64,000 nt of DNA from Bugula neritina. Its lineage: Eukaryota > Bryozoa > Gymnolaemata > Cheilostomatida > Bugulidae. Below the pieces are notes generated by a model. It did no database searches. It was given only the letters and a program-made list of their open reading frames with translations, and had not been told where the DNA came from. The position numbers were made by a program, and so were the translations under genes. Shown here piece by piece: positions 53,322-64,000 of this stretch. Within the stretch, counting starts at the first letter, position 1, and the number at the start of each line of letters is the position of its first letter. The DNA is taken from NCBI GenBank assembly GCA_964035545.1, contig OZ037768.1, positions 11,798,741-11,862,740 on the forward strand. The letters run 5' to 3'.

Positions 53322-55954
53322 GTCTTGATCTTAGGGCACACCTAAAATTAAAAAGAATAGCTACTAAACATATTGTTTTCAAAAGTTGCAAAAACACAGT
53401 TAAATGTGTGAAGCAAATAGAGTTAGACAGGGTAGCGTGTCAATAGATTTTTGCCAATAAGGTTGATCTGGTGAAAAAGTGAAGAACAATGGTTAACAGT
53501 GCAAAGCAATTTCGTGTCAGGAGGGCCCAAACCCCACTTATAGGCAAAATATTTGTTCCAACACATCAGTATATCTTACTTTTTATATAAATTATGCATA
53601 TGTTGTGATTTAAATTTGCTAAAATTGATTTAATATAGCATTTATTGATGTGGATACAAACATTTAGGCCAGAGATTATTCTGCTTAGTGAACTGTTGAC
53701 AACTTTACTAGTTAACTTTCCCTTTTAGGGTTAATTTACTAGGGCTGATTGTGAGTATTAAAACTTCACAGAGACACAAGTTTTAAAATCTTACAATATT
53801 TTGGCACAGAGATAGACTTTGAATCAGGTTTTACTTTTTAAACTATTAATTCAATGTGTCATTTATATACCAAATTTAGAAATGTCTATAAGTTCCACAA
53901 CTTTCTTTTATACCAATCTGCATTAGCTAATGTATAGGTAATGCAATGTGAAACTTGATAATAAAAAAATCAATTGCCAACTGCAGCTATAATTTAAGTT
54001 TTTGAAATAGTTCAACATAAATTTACTGCATGTATTAAACAAATATATGTTCACAAATGCTTAAATTACAATTTGTTTAATTTTAATTATGAAAACTCCA
54101 AGTAGCCAGTAGCACCACTAATTGCACTATACGCTTAGACTGCTGAATTGTCCTGTCTAATCTGACAAGCCCTTCTTTACAAAAGTCGTCATTGTGAACA
54201 ATTAAAATCCTTTATTGATTTAAATAAGTTTAGGCCTCACCGATTCAGCTTTAAGTTGGAATATGTGCACACACAAATAAATTATACATCATCAAAGAGC
54301 AAACGTATTATTCAAACGCATTATATATAGGTAAGTGATCCTTTTTAAGAGCTTTTGCCTTCCTATGTTGTAAAATATACTTTTACAAGACAGAAAATTA
54401 GTTCAAATTTTGAGCTTAAAAATGTCTGATATAAAATAATGCTAGATCAGAAATTCTTTTTTTAATTCTATGGTTCTAAGAAGTTTCAATAAAGTTTATT
54501 TAAAATAAATCAAATAACTTTTTGAAACTACATTTGCTATCTTGTGTTATCTTGCATTATGATTATGATTATCATTATGAGTTATTGTAATATAAATATA
54601 TATATTCATCATTAATGAATAAATATAAATTTAAATGTTTACCGGGAAGAAAAAAATTAAACAGGTACCAAAAGGTATGACTATAATACTCTATCAGTCT
54701 ATGGTCTATGAGCATCCGTGTATCACCATCACTGTGGCCATGAAAATTTTTTGATAACTATACATATACTCATACTGATATTCATACTGAAATTTCTATT
54801 GCGATTGTCATTGAATTTGATCATCATTAAGTTTAAGTTCAACTGCCTCACAATCCTAACCATAATAAATAATGATAAAAGTAAAACTAACAGTAGCCTA
54901 ATTGTGAGAGACAAAGTTAGTTAGTTACTGTAAGTGTTAGACTTAGAGTGACTGATTTAGAAAAAAATCAAAATGATCATCAGTATCAGTGTGACTATGA
55001 ATATCACATTCATTATGACTGTGAGTATCAGTATGACCATGACTAATAGTAATAGTAACAGTATGAGACTATGAGTAACACTAACAGTAACAGCATCGGC
55101 AAGACTATGAGTATGGCCATGCTTTTAACTTCAAGTTTAACTCTAAGAGTAAGAGTAAGTCTAAGACTGTCAGTGTCACTATCAGTATGAGTGTATCACT
55201 ATAAACTTGAAATTAATATTTTCATTTTGATAATCATAATGATATAATAAACTTAATTGCCATAGTTGTTCTACGAACTTCAAATGAGTTTAAAGGCACC
55301 CAGGTTCAAAATGGGTGCCTTGAGACTTCGTGATAATCATTGCTGCAATCACAATGACAATGTCAAACTCAATGTGAACGATTGCTTCAGGAGCAATTAC
55401 CATCACTATCAGTATGAGTATTAGAAGTACGAAGTCCAAAGAGTGAGGGATTTATATAACCTCTTTACTCTATACTTTATAGTGAACTTTAACCAATGAA
55501 CTGGAAATGATATTATTTCTAGTTCAGTGGCTCTAACGGCCTAGCCCCCGAAGTAATGGTCCCTAACCAATAAAAGTTATTTATAATTCAGCCAGAATGC
55601 CATATCCTTAGAAACCTAGGCGCGGAACTAAGAACTTTAAAGTTGCCTACCCACAAACGCGATGTGGCTAAGAAAAACCGCATCTCATTGAACCAATAAA
55701 AATTATTGTAATAAATTATACCCAGATACACATGCTATAAGTGAAATCGCTAGATTTACCCATCTACATTAGTTATAAGCGGCGCAATAAATGATTGCCA
55801 TATTAATATTTTAAGGAAACTCAAGTTAAATTGCAAATTGAAGTTTAATGTTCTCAAGCCTTTAGAATTAGTGTACACAGTTCCAATTTTGTAATTATTA
55901 ATAAACACAAAATTTGTGAAATTAACAGATACGTATAGTTATATTTAATCATTA
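53322..55954. other. Divergent intergenic region RETSAT / ZRANB2
   Basis: About 2.6 kb between two gene starts. From about 54540 to 55240 it is cryptically simple DNA of drifting units such as gattatgattatcatt, actatgagtatgaccat and agtatcagtatg. Near 55292 and 55498 there are two short hairpins. The last 450 bases are less AT-rich, contain ccaat motifs, and probably hold the ZRANB2 promoter. No coding exon is recognised. Confidence 0.55.
55289..55322. other. Perfect 10-bp stem-loop
   Basis: aaggcaccca pairs exactly with tgggtgcctt around a nine-base loop (ggttcaaaa). It is not a rho-independent terminator in this eukaryotic setting, and it does not match the histone 3' stem-loop. It may be part of a small repeat. 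Confidence 0.6.
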
Positions 55955-58900
55955 ATGAGTTCCAGAGGAGGGTATGCGAAAAATGATGGCGATTGGTGTT
56001 GCCCGGACCCCAAGTTAGTAAAACCAGTACTATACTCTATAAATATTACAATCATTATCAAAAAGTAGTTACCAAAAGTAGATTCAAACTCAATTTTAAA
56101 ATGATAATAAGTGGTGGTGAAAGGCCTTTAAATGTTTTGATAGTTCACGCTAAACTGACAAAGTTTTCGAAACTCAAACTGAAACTTCGAAATTCAAGTT
56201 TTGGTTTTACAATTACTTTGAGTTTTGTCTATTGTTTCAATTTTAATAGTTGATAAAGCTAGTTATTTTAGAGAATTTTAGTGACTACGGACTCATCATT
56301 GCTTAATTTGTAAGTTTTTTTACTCTTATTTTAGTTTAATGTTGACTTTAAGCACTTAACTAAGACGTAGAGTTAGTATGACTTAGTTTTAGTTTTTGGT
56401 TATCCCAAAACAAGCCTTTTGCCCTGCTCGTTTAACTTGGTGAGTTGCTAGATATATAATTAACATTTGATATGTTTTTAAATAACAATAAAGACTAAAG
56501 AAAACGTATTAAAAGATGCATTAGAGTAATTTCAAAACATGAATCAAATGTTTGTATCACTAATAATAGTACTACTAAGTACTATTAATTATAATGAAAC
56601 GATTTATTATTATTGTTAATGAATATACGACTTAAATTATCATTATGCTACCCGCTCAAATTTTATTGCAAGCTTAAACTTGATGGGTAATATCGCTACT
56701 AGTTGCCTTTGGAAATTTTAACCAATTTTCATCAGCTATTCCAACAATCATTTCCTTACTGCCCTGTTAGTAAATTTTTTTTTATTTGTCGAATTTTTTA
56801 GATGTGGCAACACCAACTTTGCTCGACGGGATAAGTGCAATCGGTGTGGGTGCGGTAAGATGTTATAGTAGTTGTTGCTATTGTTAGCTGTAGAATGTTA
56901 CTATTAATTATAAAGCTATGTTATTGGTGCTTATATGTTGAGCAAAATCACCCAAAGCAATCTAGCCTATATATTTGTAGATGGCTATCCTATTGTTTAT
57001 ATGATTACGTTAATTTAGTGTTAGTCTTATGATATAAAATCATTTCATGTTGAATTCCTTGTTTTTGCCTCAATGTACACATTGTTGAAATTACTGATAT
57101 ATAAGTTTAAGCAAATCTATCTTGTAGAAAAACCTCAAATGGCAGGTAAAGTTAAACTTGGGGGATTTGAACTGGGGAAGCAGCTTGCAGAAAAAAGTAA
57201 AGGACTATTTAGTGCTGATGATTGGCAATGTAAAACGTAAGAGTAAAAACAACATAAATTTTAATGCTATTAATTGAGTTTTATTGTTGTTTTCTCAGCT
57301 GTACAACAAATCTGATTTATTTTTGTTTTCAAGATGTGGGAATGTAAATTGGGCTAGAAGAGCAACTTGTAATGTATGCAACACCCCGAAAGTGGGCCAT
57401 GTGGAGGAAAGGACTGGTTTTGGTGGTGGCTTTATGGAGCGAGATGAAAATCCTGATAAAATTGAGCGAAACTCTGATGATGAGGAATATGATGAGGTTA
57501 AGAATCTTTTTAATCTTGGAGAATTTTGGTTGATGTTACTGAAAATCTGTCAGTAGTATTTATGCATTAACTGGGCTAAATTATTTTATTTTACAGTTTG
57601 GGAGAAAGAAAAAGAAATTCCGAGGGGTGCCTGCTCCAAGCGAACCCAAACCTGATGTGAATGACGAAGAGGAGAATGAAGACGATGACGAAGAGGACGA
57701 AGAGGACAGTGATGATGATGACCTTGGGAAATATGCATTTGATAGTGATGTAATTATCTAACTTACCTCTTAATGTTTATATTCCAGTTATGTTTGGGGC
57801 AAATATGTAAGGATTGTTTGTGTCATTCTTGAATGACCAGTGTAAATATTTGACTATTGGTTTGATTTGTATATAGTAAGTTATTTATTATTTCATTTAC
57901 AAGTTCATTGGTTAAACTTTCTACAGAAATATTTGGTAATAATGCAACTAACAATTTCAGTACTGCTCAATACTATTTAAATGCCATACTAGGTTGAATA
58001 ATTATGCAAAAATTGCGAAGTTGGCTATAGAAGCAGATCTGTATTAGCCCTTTTCATTTTTGAATTATTTTAACTAAAATATAGAAACCACAAGCTATAA
58101 CTATACAAATAAGCTTCATTTGAACATTGCTAGCTAACATAGCATATGTGCTGTAATTGGACCGAAATTTATATCAGTGATTTCAGAAAATTTGGAATAA
58201 GGTTTGGCAGACTACTCATGTCTCTTATAATACAACGCCGTGGCGCTTGAGACAAATATACACACATCTATTTTAGCACTATAGTAGACAATTCTCTTTA
58301 TCATTATGCTATATTTGTTACTAATGACTAATAACTTTATTTTAACATATTCAGGACAATAATTTGTCAAATTTAAAGGATAGAAGCGCTACCGATTGTG
58401 CTCAGCTTACATTTTGATTAAATCACTTTTTGAGAATCATTCTTAATAAAACGTCGTTACATTACAATTAAAAATACCAGTGCAGTTATTCTCATCGTAG
58501 AAAATCAGTATTGTGGCCTGTTTATAGATCTACTATTTAAAACCTTGCTATTGTTATTAAAAGAATGCTTGTCTCAACATCAAATTTCATGAATGGGAAG
58601 ATAACATTTTCAGTCATACAATTTCAAGGCTTTATTACCTCAATAAGCATTGGTCGAACGTAGCCATGTTGTAAAAATTCAGCTTTATAAAATTTTATAG
58701 GATGCAGAAGAAGTGAAGAAGGAATCTAAACATGGTGATAGATCTAACTCTGGTGCAAGTAAATCATCTTCCAACTACTCACGAGGCAGCAGTGATAAAA
58801 GACGTAGATCAAGCTCTAGGTCCAGGTAACCAGGTCTCCCTGATCCTAAGGAGAATTCAGGGCAGGGGGCGACAGTGTGGTTACTGTTGCTATCTTAGCT

Positions 58901-59179
58901 ACTAGGTCAATGTCTGTATCATTCCTCTTAGTATGTTAACTATTCAACATTTTTTGGACTAATAGCTGTTGAAGACAGGAGAAGATGAGTTGGTAATAAT
59001 CAAATAGTTGTCTACTACGTGGTCTATATTTTCACCATGCTTTACATTTGCATGTTTTAGGTTGTAATGCATCTATTTCAAAAAGCCTTCTTTGTTTGCT
59101 ATGTTTTAGAAACAGTTCAGGAAGTAGCAGTGAGAGTAGCAGGAGCCGGTCAAGGTCTCGCAGCCCTGTCCGCCGCTAG
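55955..59179 (+). CDS. ZRANB2: ZRANB2 zinc-finger splicing regulator
   Basis: Seven exons: 55955-56013, 56802-56854, 57128-57236, 57334-57496, 57597-57749, 58701-58825 and 59110-59179. They join in frame to 243 residues. ZRANB2 is a nuclear protein whose two RanBP2-type fingers bind GGU-containing RNA and whose SR-like tail meets splicing factors. Finger 1 shows Trp14, Cys16, Cys21, Cys32 and Cys35 (CGNTNFARRDKCNRC). Finger 2 shows Trp70, Cys72, Cys75, Cys86 and Cys89 (CGNVNWARRATCNVC), and both keep the RNA-contacting Asn and Arg-Arg. Between them is the conserved KGLFSADDW block. Then come ERTGFGGGFMER, EEYDEFGRKKKKFRG, an acidic run at about 145-165 and a short Ser/Arg tail ending RSPVRR. 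The SR tail is much shorter than in vertebrates. AATAAA signals lie at 59484-59489 and 59492-59497. Confidence 0.96.
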
Positions 59180-60486
59180 TAGCGTAAGTCTTGATATCAG
59201 GGTGGTTGAGATCAGGGCTCTCCTGCAGCTTTTGTACAAAAAAGCACAAAATTGCCACGGCAACACATGTTATAGCAAATTCAGTAAACGCAGTAGAATT
59301 TAGAGTTGTTTCATGATGACTGAAATTTTGACACTCTTGCCTAAACTTCATCTACTTTTAGTATCTCTCAGATCAATAATATTATGAACTGGAATTATCT
59401 TCTCATGTAGTCAATGTATGATCTTTTTGTTAAACTGTGTATTTCATAAACTCCACACCGCTCTATAAAACAATTTGTACAAAAATAAAGAAATAAATGC
59501 ATACCTCAAAATATAAAATCTTATTTGACTTCCTCACATTTTTCTTGGGCCAAAATTCAATCAGTCACGGGGAGTCCTGATTTTTTAATCTAGGTCAATT
59601 AGAAATAGAAGTCACTATTAAAACGTTGTTTTTTGTATTTTTATGTATTTTATTAAATTATAGCAAACACATTATCAAGTAATGTCATATAGTTATCAAT
59701 TATACAGAATTTGAATTAACTATGATTTTTCAGCCCACTAAAATGTGCAATTGTTTCTCAACATTCTGTGCCCAAGTAGCCATACCACATAGAAAGGTTT
59801 TCTAGTTAATCTAAAATATCTCTACTTGCCAAGTCATGAGTATTTAGCAAATGATGATCATCTCCTATATCTGCAAATCAGTTTCACAACATAAATATAA
59901 TTGAGTGTGCGGATGATAACTTCAGCTCATACAAAGATGCAGTTTAAAGTGCAATGAATATATGAAAAAGTAGTAATGTATGTTCTATTATGTTGGTTGT
60001 TGTGTTTTATGTTTCAGTCAGTACACAGTGGATTAATATCAATAACGAATTTCTTTCACACATGCTACTGATGAAGTAAGAATACACTTCAGTTGTATGT
60101 AAGCAATCGAATCTTAAACTTTGGTTAGTACAATAATATGTAAATATAGGGCTTTTATTGTACAGCATGTAGATTTTCAATTGTGATTTTTTGTAGTGTG
60201 TTAACATTCAAACACTATTGCCTTCATTTTTCAATTGACAATTTTTATGATGTTGCTGTTTGCTTGTAACTTGATTTTAATTTTCTGCAGATAAATATGA
60301 AGTTTAGTTCCTGTTTCCTTCATCTGTGTGAAACTATTTTATTCTTCTAGTTGAATAAACATTTCATATCAATAAATGTTGATTGTCATTGAAAAGTAGT
60401 AAACCTTATTTTAAAATCAAAATGCAATATTTTACTATAGTTAAAAATTTTTAGAGTTCAACTGTGGTTTAGCCATCACTAGATTT
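59180..60486. other. Convergent intergenic region ZRANB2 / FBXW9
   Basis: About 1.3 kb of AT-rich DNA between two converging stop codons. It holds the two AATAAA signals for ZRANB2 (59484 and 59492) and a TTTATT at 60338-60343, a likely minus-strand signal for FBXW9. I see no RNA gene or repeat array. Confidence 0.55.
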
Positions 60487-63319
60487 TCAAGTGTTGGTCT
60501 GTTTCAGTCTAAATAATGAGAGTGTTCCTTCTCCAGTACCCATAACTAATTTATCATTTCTATAGTCCATCTACAAATACACAAATGCCAAATAAACACC
60601 TGCATGAGCATCATACAAATAAATTTCAAGCACCAGCTTATGATGTTTTCCAAACTTATAAAAGCAACTTATACTAACTGTGCATATTTCATCTTTTTCT
60701 TTGGTTGAATGGAGTGTGTGAATGATGGAGGGCGTTCCACTGGGCTCCCATATTTTGCACATACTGTCTTTAGATACTGTGACAATGCAGCCTAGTGTCT
60801 GCCGTACAGATTGCACAGCTTTTTCATGACCATTTTCAATTGTCTAGAAAATATACTATAGTTTGTAAACTATAGTAGGCATGAATGGGCAAGTTGTCTT
60901 GAATTGTAAAGTTGCCATACTCTGTTAATTACAACTACTCATAAGAAAGTAGAGTCATTCTATTATAAGCAGCTCTGAGTTGGGAGTGATTGAGTGCAAT
61001 AGTTTGAGACTCCAGTTTGGAGTGCCAAGTGTTAACTCGAACTCTAAACTATTGCACTCAGTCACCCCCAACTCGGAGCTGCTTATAGAACGATTCGAGA
61101 AAATAAGGTCAGCAAAGAGCCTGGCTTGTGCTCAAATACACAGTAATTCAAACTCACCTCAATGTAGGTCAAACATCCCAGCTGTTCATCAAAAGAATAT
61201 ATATAAATTGTTCCTAGGTTGCTTCCAATGTACATTGTATTGCCAACAAGAGACATACATCGAGGATAACCTGCCTGAAAATTATAGTAGGCCTATGTGC
61301 ACCACACAATATAAACTGTATTTGTAATTTCTTTCAATGTCCTGATGCAAGTCTAGTATTAATTAATCAACACTAATCTTGAAAAAATATCCTTTTGTGC
61401 AGTGGTTTACTATGTTAAAAGGAATAAAATGGCTAAAAAGTATATAATGGTAAACAATTCAAAAACTTGGTTCACTTCAATTCTTGGTGACTTCGTTTTA
61501 ATTACAATGGGATATTTTAAACATCATATTAATCTTTTTTAAATATAAGATGTTGAAGTTTTTTGCTAAACATTACAAGTGTTGAAACAAACCATAAAAT
61601 GAAATAGGCTTTGGTAATGTTACTTGAATATAAGCAACTTACTGGAATTTTAGCAGTATTGATGGTTTTTAGAGTATTTCTGTCAATAATGTTGATTATT
61701 TTACTCTCGCTGCTAGTAATTATCCACCTTTTTGTTTGCTGCATACAAATAACTGCTCTGGCATAAATTTTTCGAGATGCAATGGGCTCTTTACATCTGC
61801 TATCTATCTACAAGAGTGCTTTGATCATTAAAATAGTGAAAGTGTTAAGTTCTAATTGCCTTCAAAGGTGTAAAACAAAACAATTATGGGTTTTAAAACA
61901 AGCCATGACTCCGATCACCTTGAAAAGAGTTTTGTTGAAAGTGCCCGCTAAAATTTCATTTCCCATCATAGATGAGCATAGTACTGCAGAGCCACATCTA
62001 AAACGCAGAATTTTCATAATTGAAATGCAAATAGGAAATATTTCGGTCTGCAACGTTTTCAGCTAATTCCAACATAGACCATCACTTATGAAAAGTTTAG
62101 GTCTGAGTATCTAGGGAGCAAATGCTATACACTACATTTCCAAGCTTATGGAATGGATGAAAACAGTCGCATTGAATGAAAGCACAACCATAAGTTAATG
62201 CAAACCGCCACCACAAATTCATCTGTATAGCATTCATTGCAATTCGAAGGAATGGAAATGCAGCGATAGCCCATTATAACAAATACAATTACAACAATCA
62301 GTTTTTCCCTTATAGGAAAACAGTATAATTTACACATTACACCATAATTAATAAAGAACCTAATTACTTATAAGATGATATCTCTTCCCCAGAGTATTCC
62401 CAAAGTTTGAGCTTAGCATCCCATCCACCACTGCACAGCTTACTCTCATCGGAGCAGATGGCCCATATCCAACCCTTCAAACGAATAAATATTATGCCAC
62501 CTCGCCTTATTATCAATAAAAAACCTAGAACTTTTTATCTTAAGTCAAATAAGATCTCTTTTAGAATAATATTCACCTCATGTGCAAATTTTTGGAATGT
62601 ACTTTTGCTTGAAATATCATTTACATATATGGAGTGATTTTCACCATCCTGTGCAACTTCATCTGAGCCGCATGCCATAGGTATATCAGAAATTTTAAAG
62701 TTGTATAATGTGTGATTGCGCAAACCAATAATTAGATGGTCATTCTACAAAAGAAATACATAGCTACTAGAAGCTACTAGAAAAATTGTTCATAGGTTTT
62801 GTACAACAAACAAGCTCACAGGCTATTCAAACTGTTGAGGAGAGAAAACTGTTTGATAGCATACCTTGGTAATATGGGCTACATCAATACATATACCAAA
62901 ATGAATATCTTTCCTTTGCATGTGCTCTGCGGGATTAGCCCATTTTCTATACTCACTTTCTCTGCTAATGCAAGCATCTTTCCAATCTATGTTGTTGGCT
63001 ATAACACATTTAATCATAAACCTATTTTAATAAATAAAATTAGAAGTATAAAGTTTCACAATAGTACAGTTGAAATTGTAGTTCATAAATACAGCCCCTT
63101 ACTCTGAACTGCAGGATAGCGTTTTCGCGGCCAACGTTTACGAATTCTGGTCTTCCATATCAATTCGTCATTAGCCAAATCACTTAGAAAAAGGCAAACC
63201 TTTGAGAGAATATTTATCACCGTGAACGAATCCAAATAATCACAAACACGAAGGATGAGCTCTGGGGGCAACTCTAGAAATGGAAAACCGTTACCACCGC
63301 TAGATTGGTAGTCTTCCAT
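60487..63319 (-). CDS. FBXW9: F-box/WD-repeat protein FBXW9
   Basis: Nine minus-strand exons: 63319-63103, 62998-62865, 62744-62577, 62474-62368, 61997-61919, 61807-61643, 61274-61158, 60843-60679 and 60570-60487. They join in frame to 411 residues (human FBXW9 458). F-box/WD proteins give substrate choice to SCF ubiquitin ligases: the F-box binds SKP1 and the WD propeller binds the target. The F-box is at about 13-55 (FLELPPELILRVCDYLDS, then DLANDELIWKTRIRKRWP). After it come NNIDWKDAC, and WD-type blades such as GWIWAICSDESKLCSGGWDA, CGSAVLCSSMMGNEILAG, MYIGSNLGTIYIYSF and VTVSKDSMCKIWEP. The alignment to FBXW9 is best around the F-box and the GWIWAI blade. Later blades are divergent, so another FBXW member is possible. 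The start is the first ATG of the exon. Confidence 0.87.
60956..61098. repeat. Long inverted repeat (hairpin) in an FBXW9 intron
   Basis: The left arm (about 60968-61011: agcagctctgagttgggagt, then gattgagtgcaatagttt) pairs with the right arm (about 61040-61085: aaactattgcactcagtcac, then caactcggagctgct) with few mismatches, around a loop of about 25 bases. Flanking ttctat/atagaa bases extend the pairing. It lies in the intron between exons 7 and 8. A small fold-back transposon or a pre-miRNA-like hairpin would both look like this. Confidence 0.8.
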
Positions 63320-64000
63320 TTTATTATGTTGTAAAGGCAAATGCTCTCTAATGTCATATTAGTTCATTTCTAAAATAAAAAATGATGAGAAAAAAAGTAA
63401 TTTCTGTTTTCAGTAATTTTACATTAGAAAAATAATTGACCGCATCAAAAGTAATATGAATGAAAAGATTATTTTAAATGCAAACAAGAAACATTAGCCA
63501 CAGCTAGTTAAACTGCTTAATACTGACAAATAAATCTTTTTAAATAAGGTTGAGTTGATTCTATATATTTTTAAAAAATAAAATCAACTTATTATATAAT
63601 GTAGGCACTGCAATGAGCCATCCCCGCGACAATTTACAATTAACATAGCGTTGGTTATCTGAAATATGAGGTCACTCTAATGTCAGTCATGAAAATACTA
63701 TGCTGCAAAAATTACAGCACCGTTGCGCCATAAGCCATTGCCATGCTAATATTTTGCCTTTAAACATTTTGATTTTACATTTCGATTCTAATCATTTAAC
63801 CAGATAATTTTTTCAATGCATTTTTAATTCTTACGCCATTAAATCTATACGTTTACATCAACTATAAAGTTGAATTAGCTAAAAGAAATAGTCTAATGCT
63901 ATTGCTTATTCATATGTATAACAGTTTTAAACTTAGGTGAATGCTGTTCAATTTTGTGTCACAGTCCATGCTGTTTCAGATGTTACAAAATCAAACAAGC
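63320..64000. other. Region upstream of FBXW9
   Basis: About 680 bases of AT-rich DNA next to the FBXW9 start, presumably its promoter and 5' UTR. I see no further gene, RNA or repeat before the window ends. Confidence 0.5.

Noticed and set aside
54718-54924. Ile/Leu-rich open frames on both strands
   Set aside because: They fall in cryptically simple AT-rich DNA, and the composition explains them.
55437-55960. CCAAT and GCGCGGAA motifs before ZRANB2 as defined promoter elements
   Set aside because: Single short matches in a region without mapped transcription starts. They are too weak to list as sites.

Overview
The window is nuclear DNA from an animal. Genes are split by many GT-AG introns, intergenic DNA is AT-rich, and six protein genes can be joined exon by exon into animal orthologues. 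Intron structure, protein divergence and repeat content suggest an invertebrate, perhaps a lophotrochozoan. That placement is an impression from the sequence only.

Layout. 3-131: possible last exon of an upstream gene. 2197-5996 (+): two-pore-domain potassium channel, 3 coding exons. 6598-9032 (-): DENR, 5 exons. 10846-32226 (+): Yurt/EPB41L5 FERM protein, 20 coding exons, ending in a PDZ-ligand-like TTEL tail. 32989-41760 (-): an unrecognised modular, low-complexity protein of ten exons in which every intron is phase 1. 42.2-46.0 kb: a transposon-rich gap with a GC-rich hairpin cluster, a possible solo LTR and a compact LTR retrotransposon. That element has near-identical LTRs, a perfect tRNA-Leu primer binding site and one zinc-finger ORF, with no gag or pol. 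47179-53321 (-): RETSAT, 13 exons. 55955-59179 (+): ZRANB2, 7 exons. 60487-63319 (-): FBXW9, 9 exons.

The genes belong to unrelated pathways: membrane excitability, translation re-initiation, epithelial polarity, retinoid redox chemistry, splicing and ubiquitin ligase targeting. There is no operon logic. DENR/EPB41L5 and RETSAT/ZRANB2 are divergent pairs. The channel/DENR, EPB41L5/modular gene and ZRANB2/FBXW9 pairs are convergent.

The main candidates for something new are the phase-1 modular gene, the zinc-finger-only LTR element, the hairpin cluster near 42.5 kb, and a 21-bp array of nuclear-receptor-like half-sites inside RETSAT. All exon joins were made by eye from splice signals, reading phase and family knowledge. 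No transcript data or database search was available.
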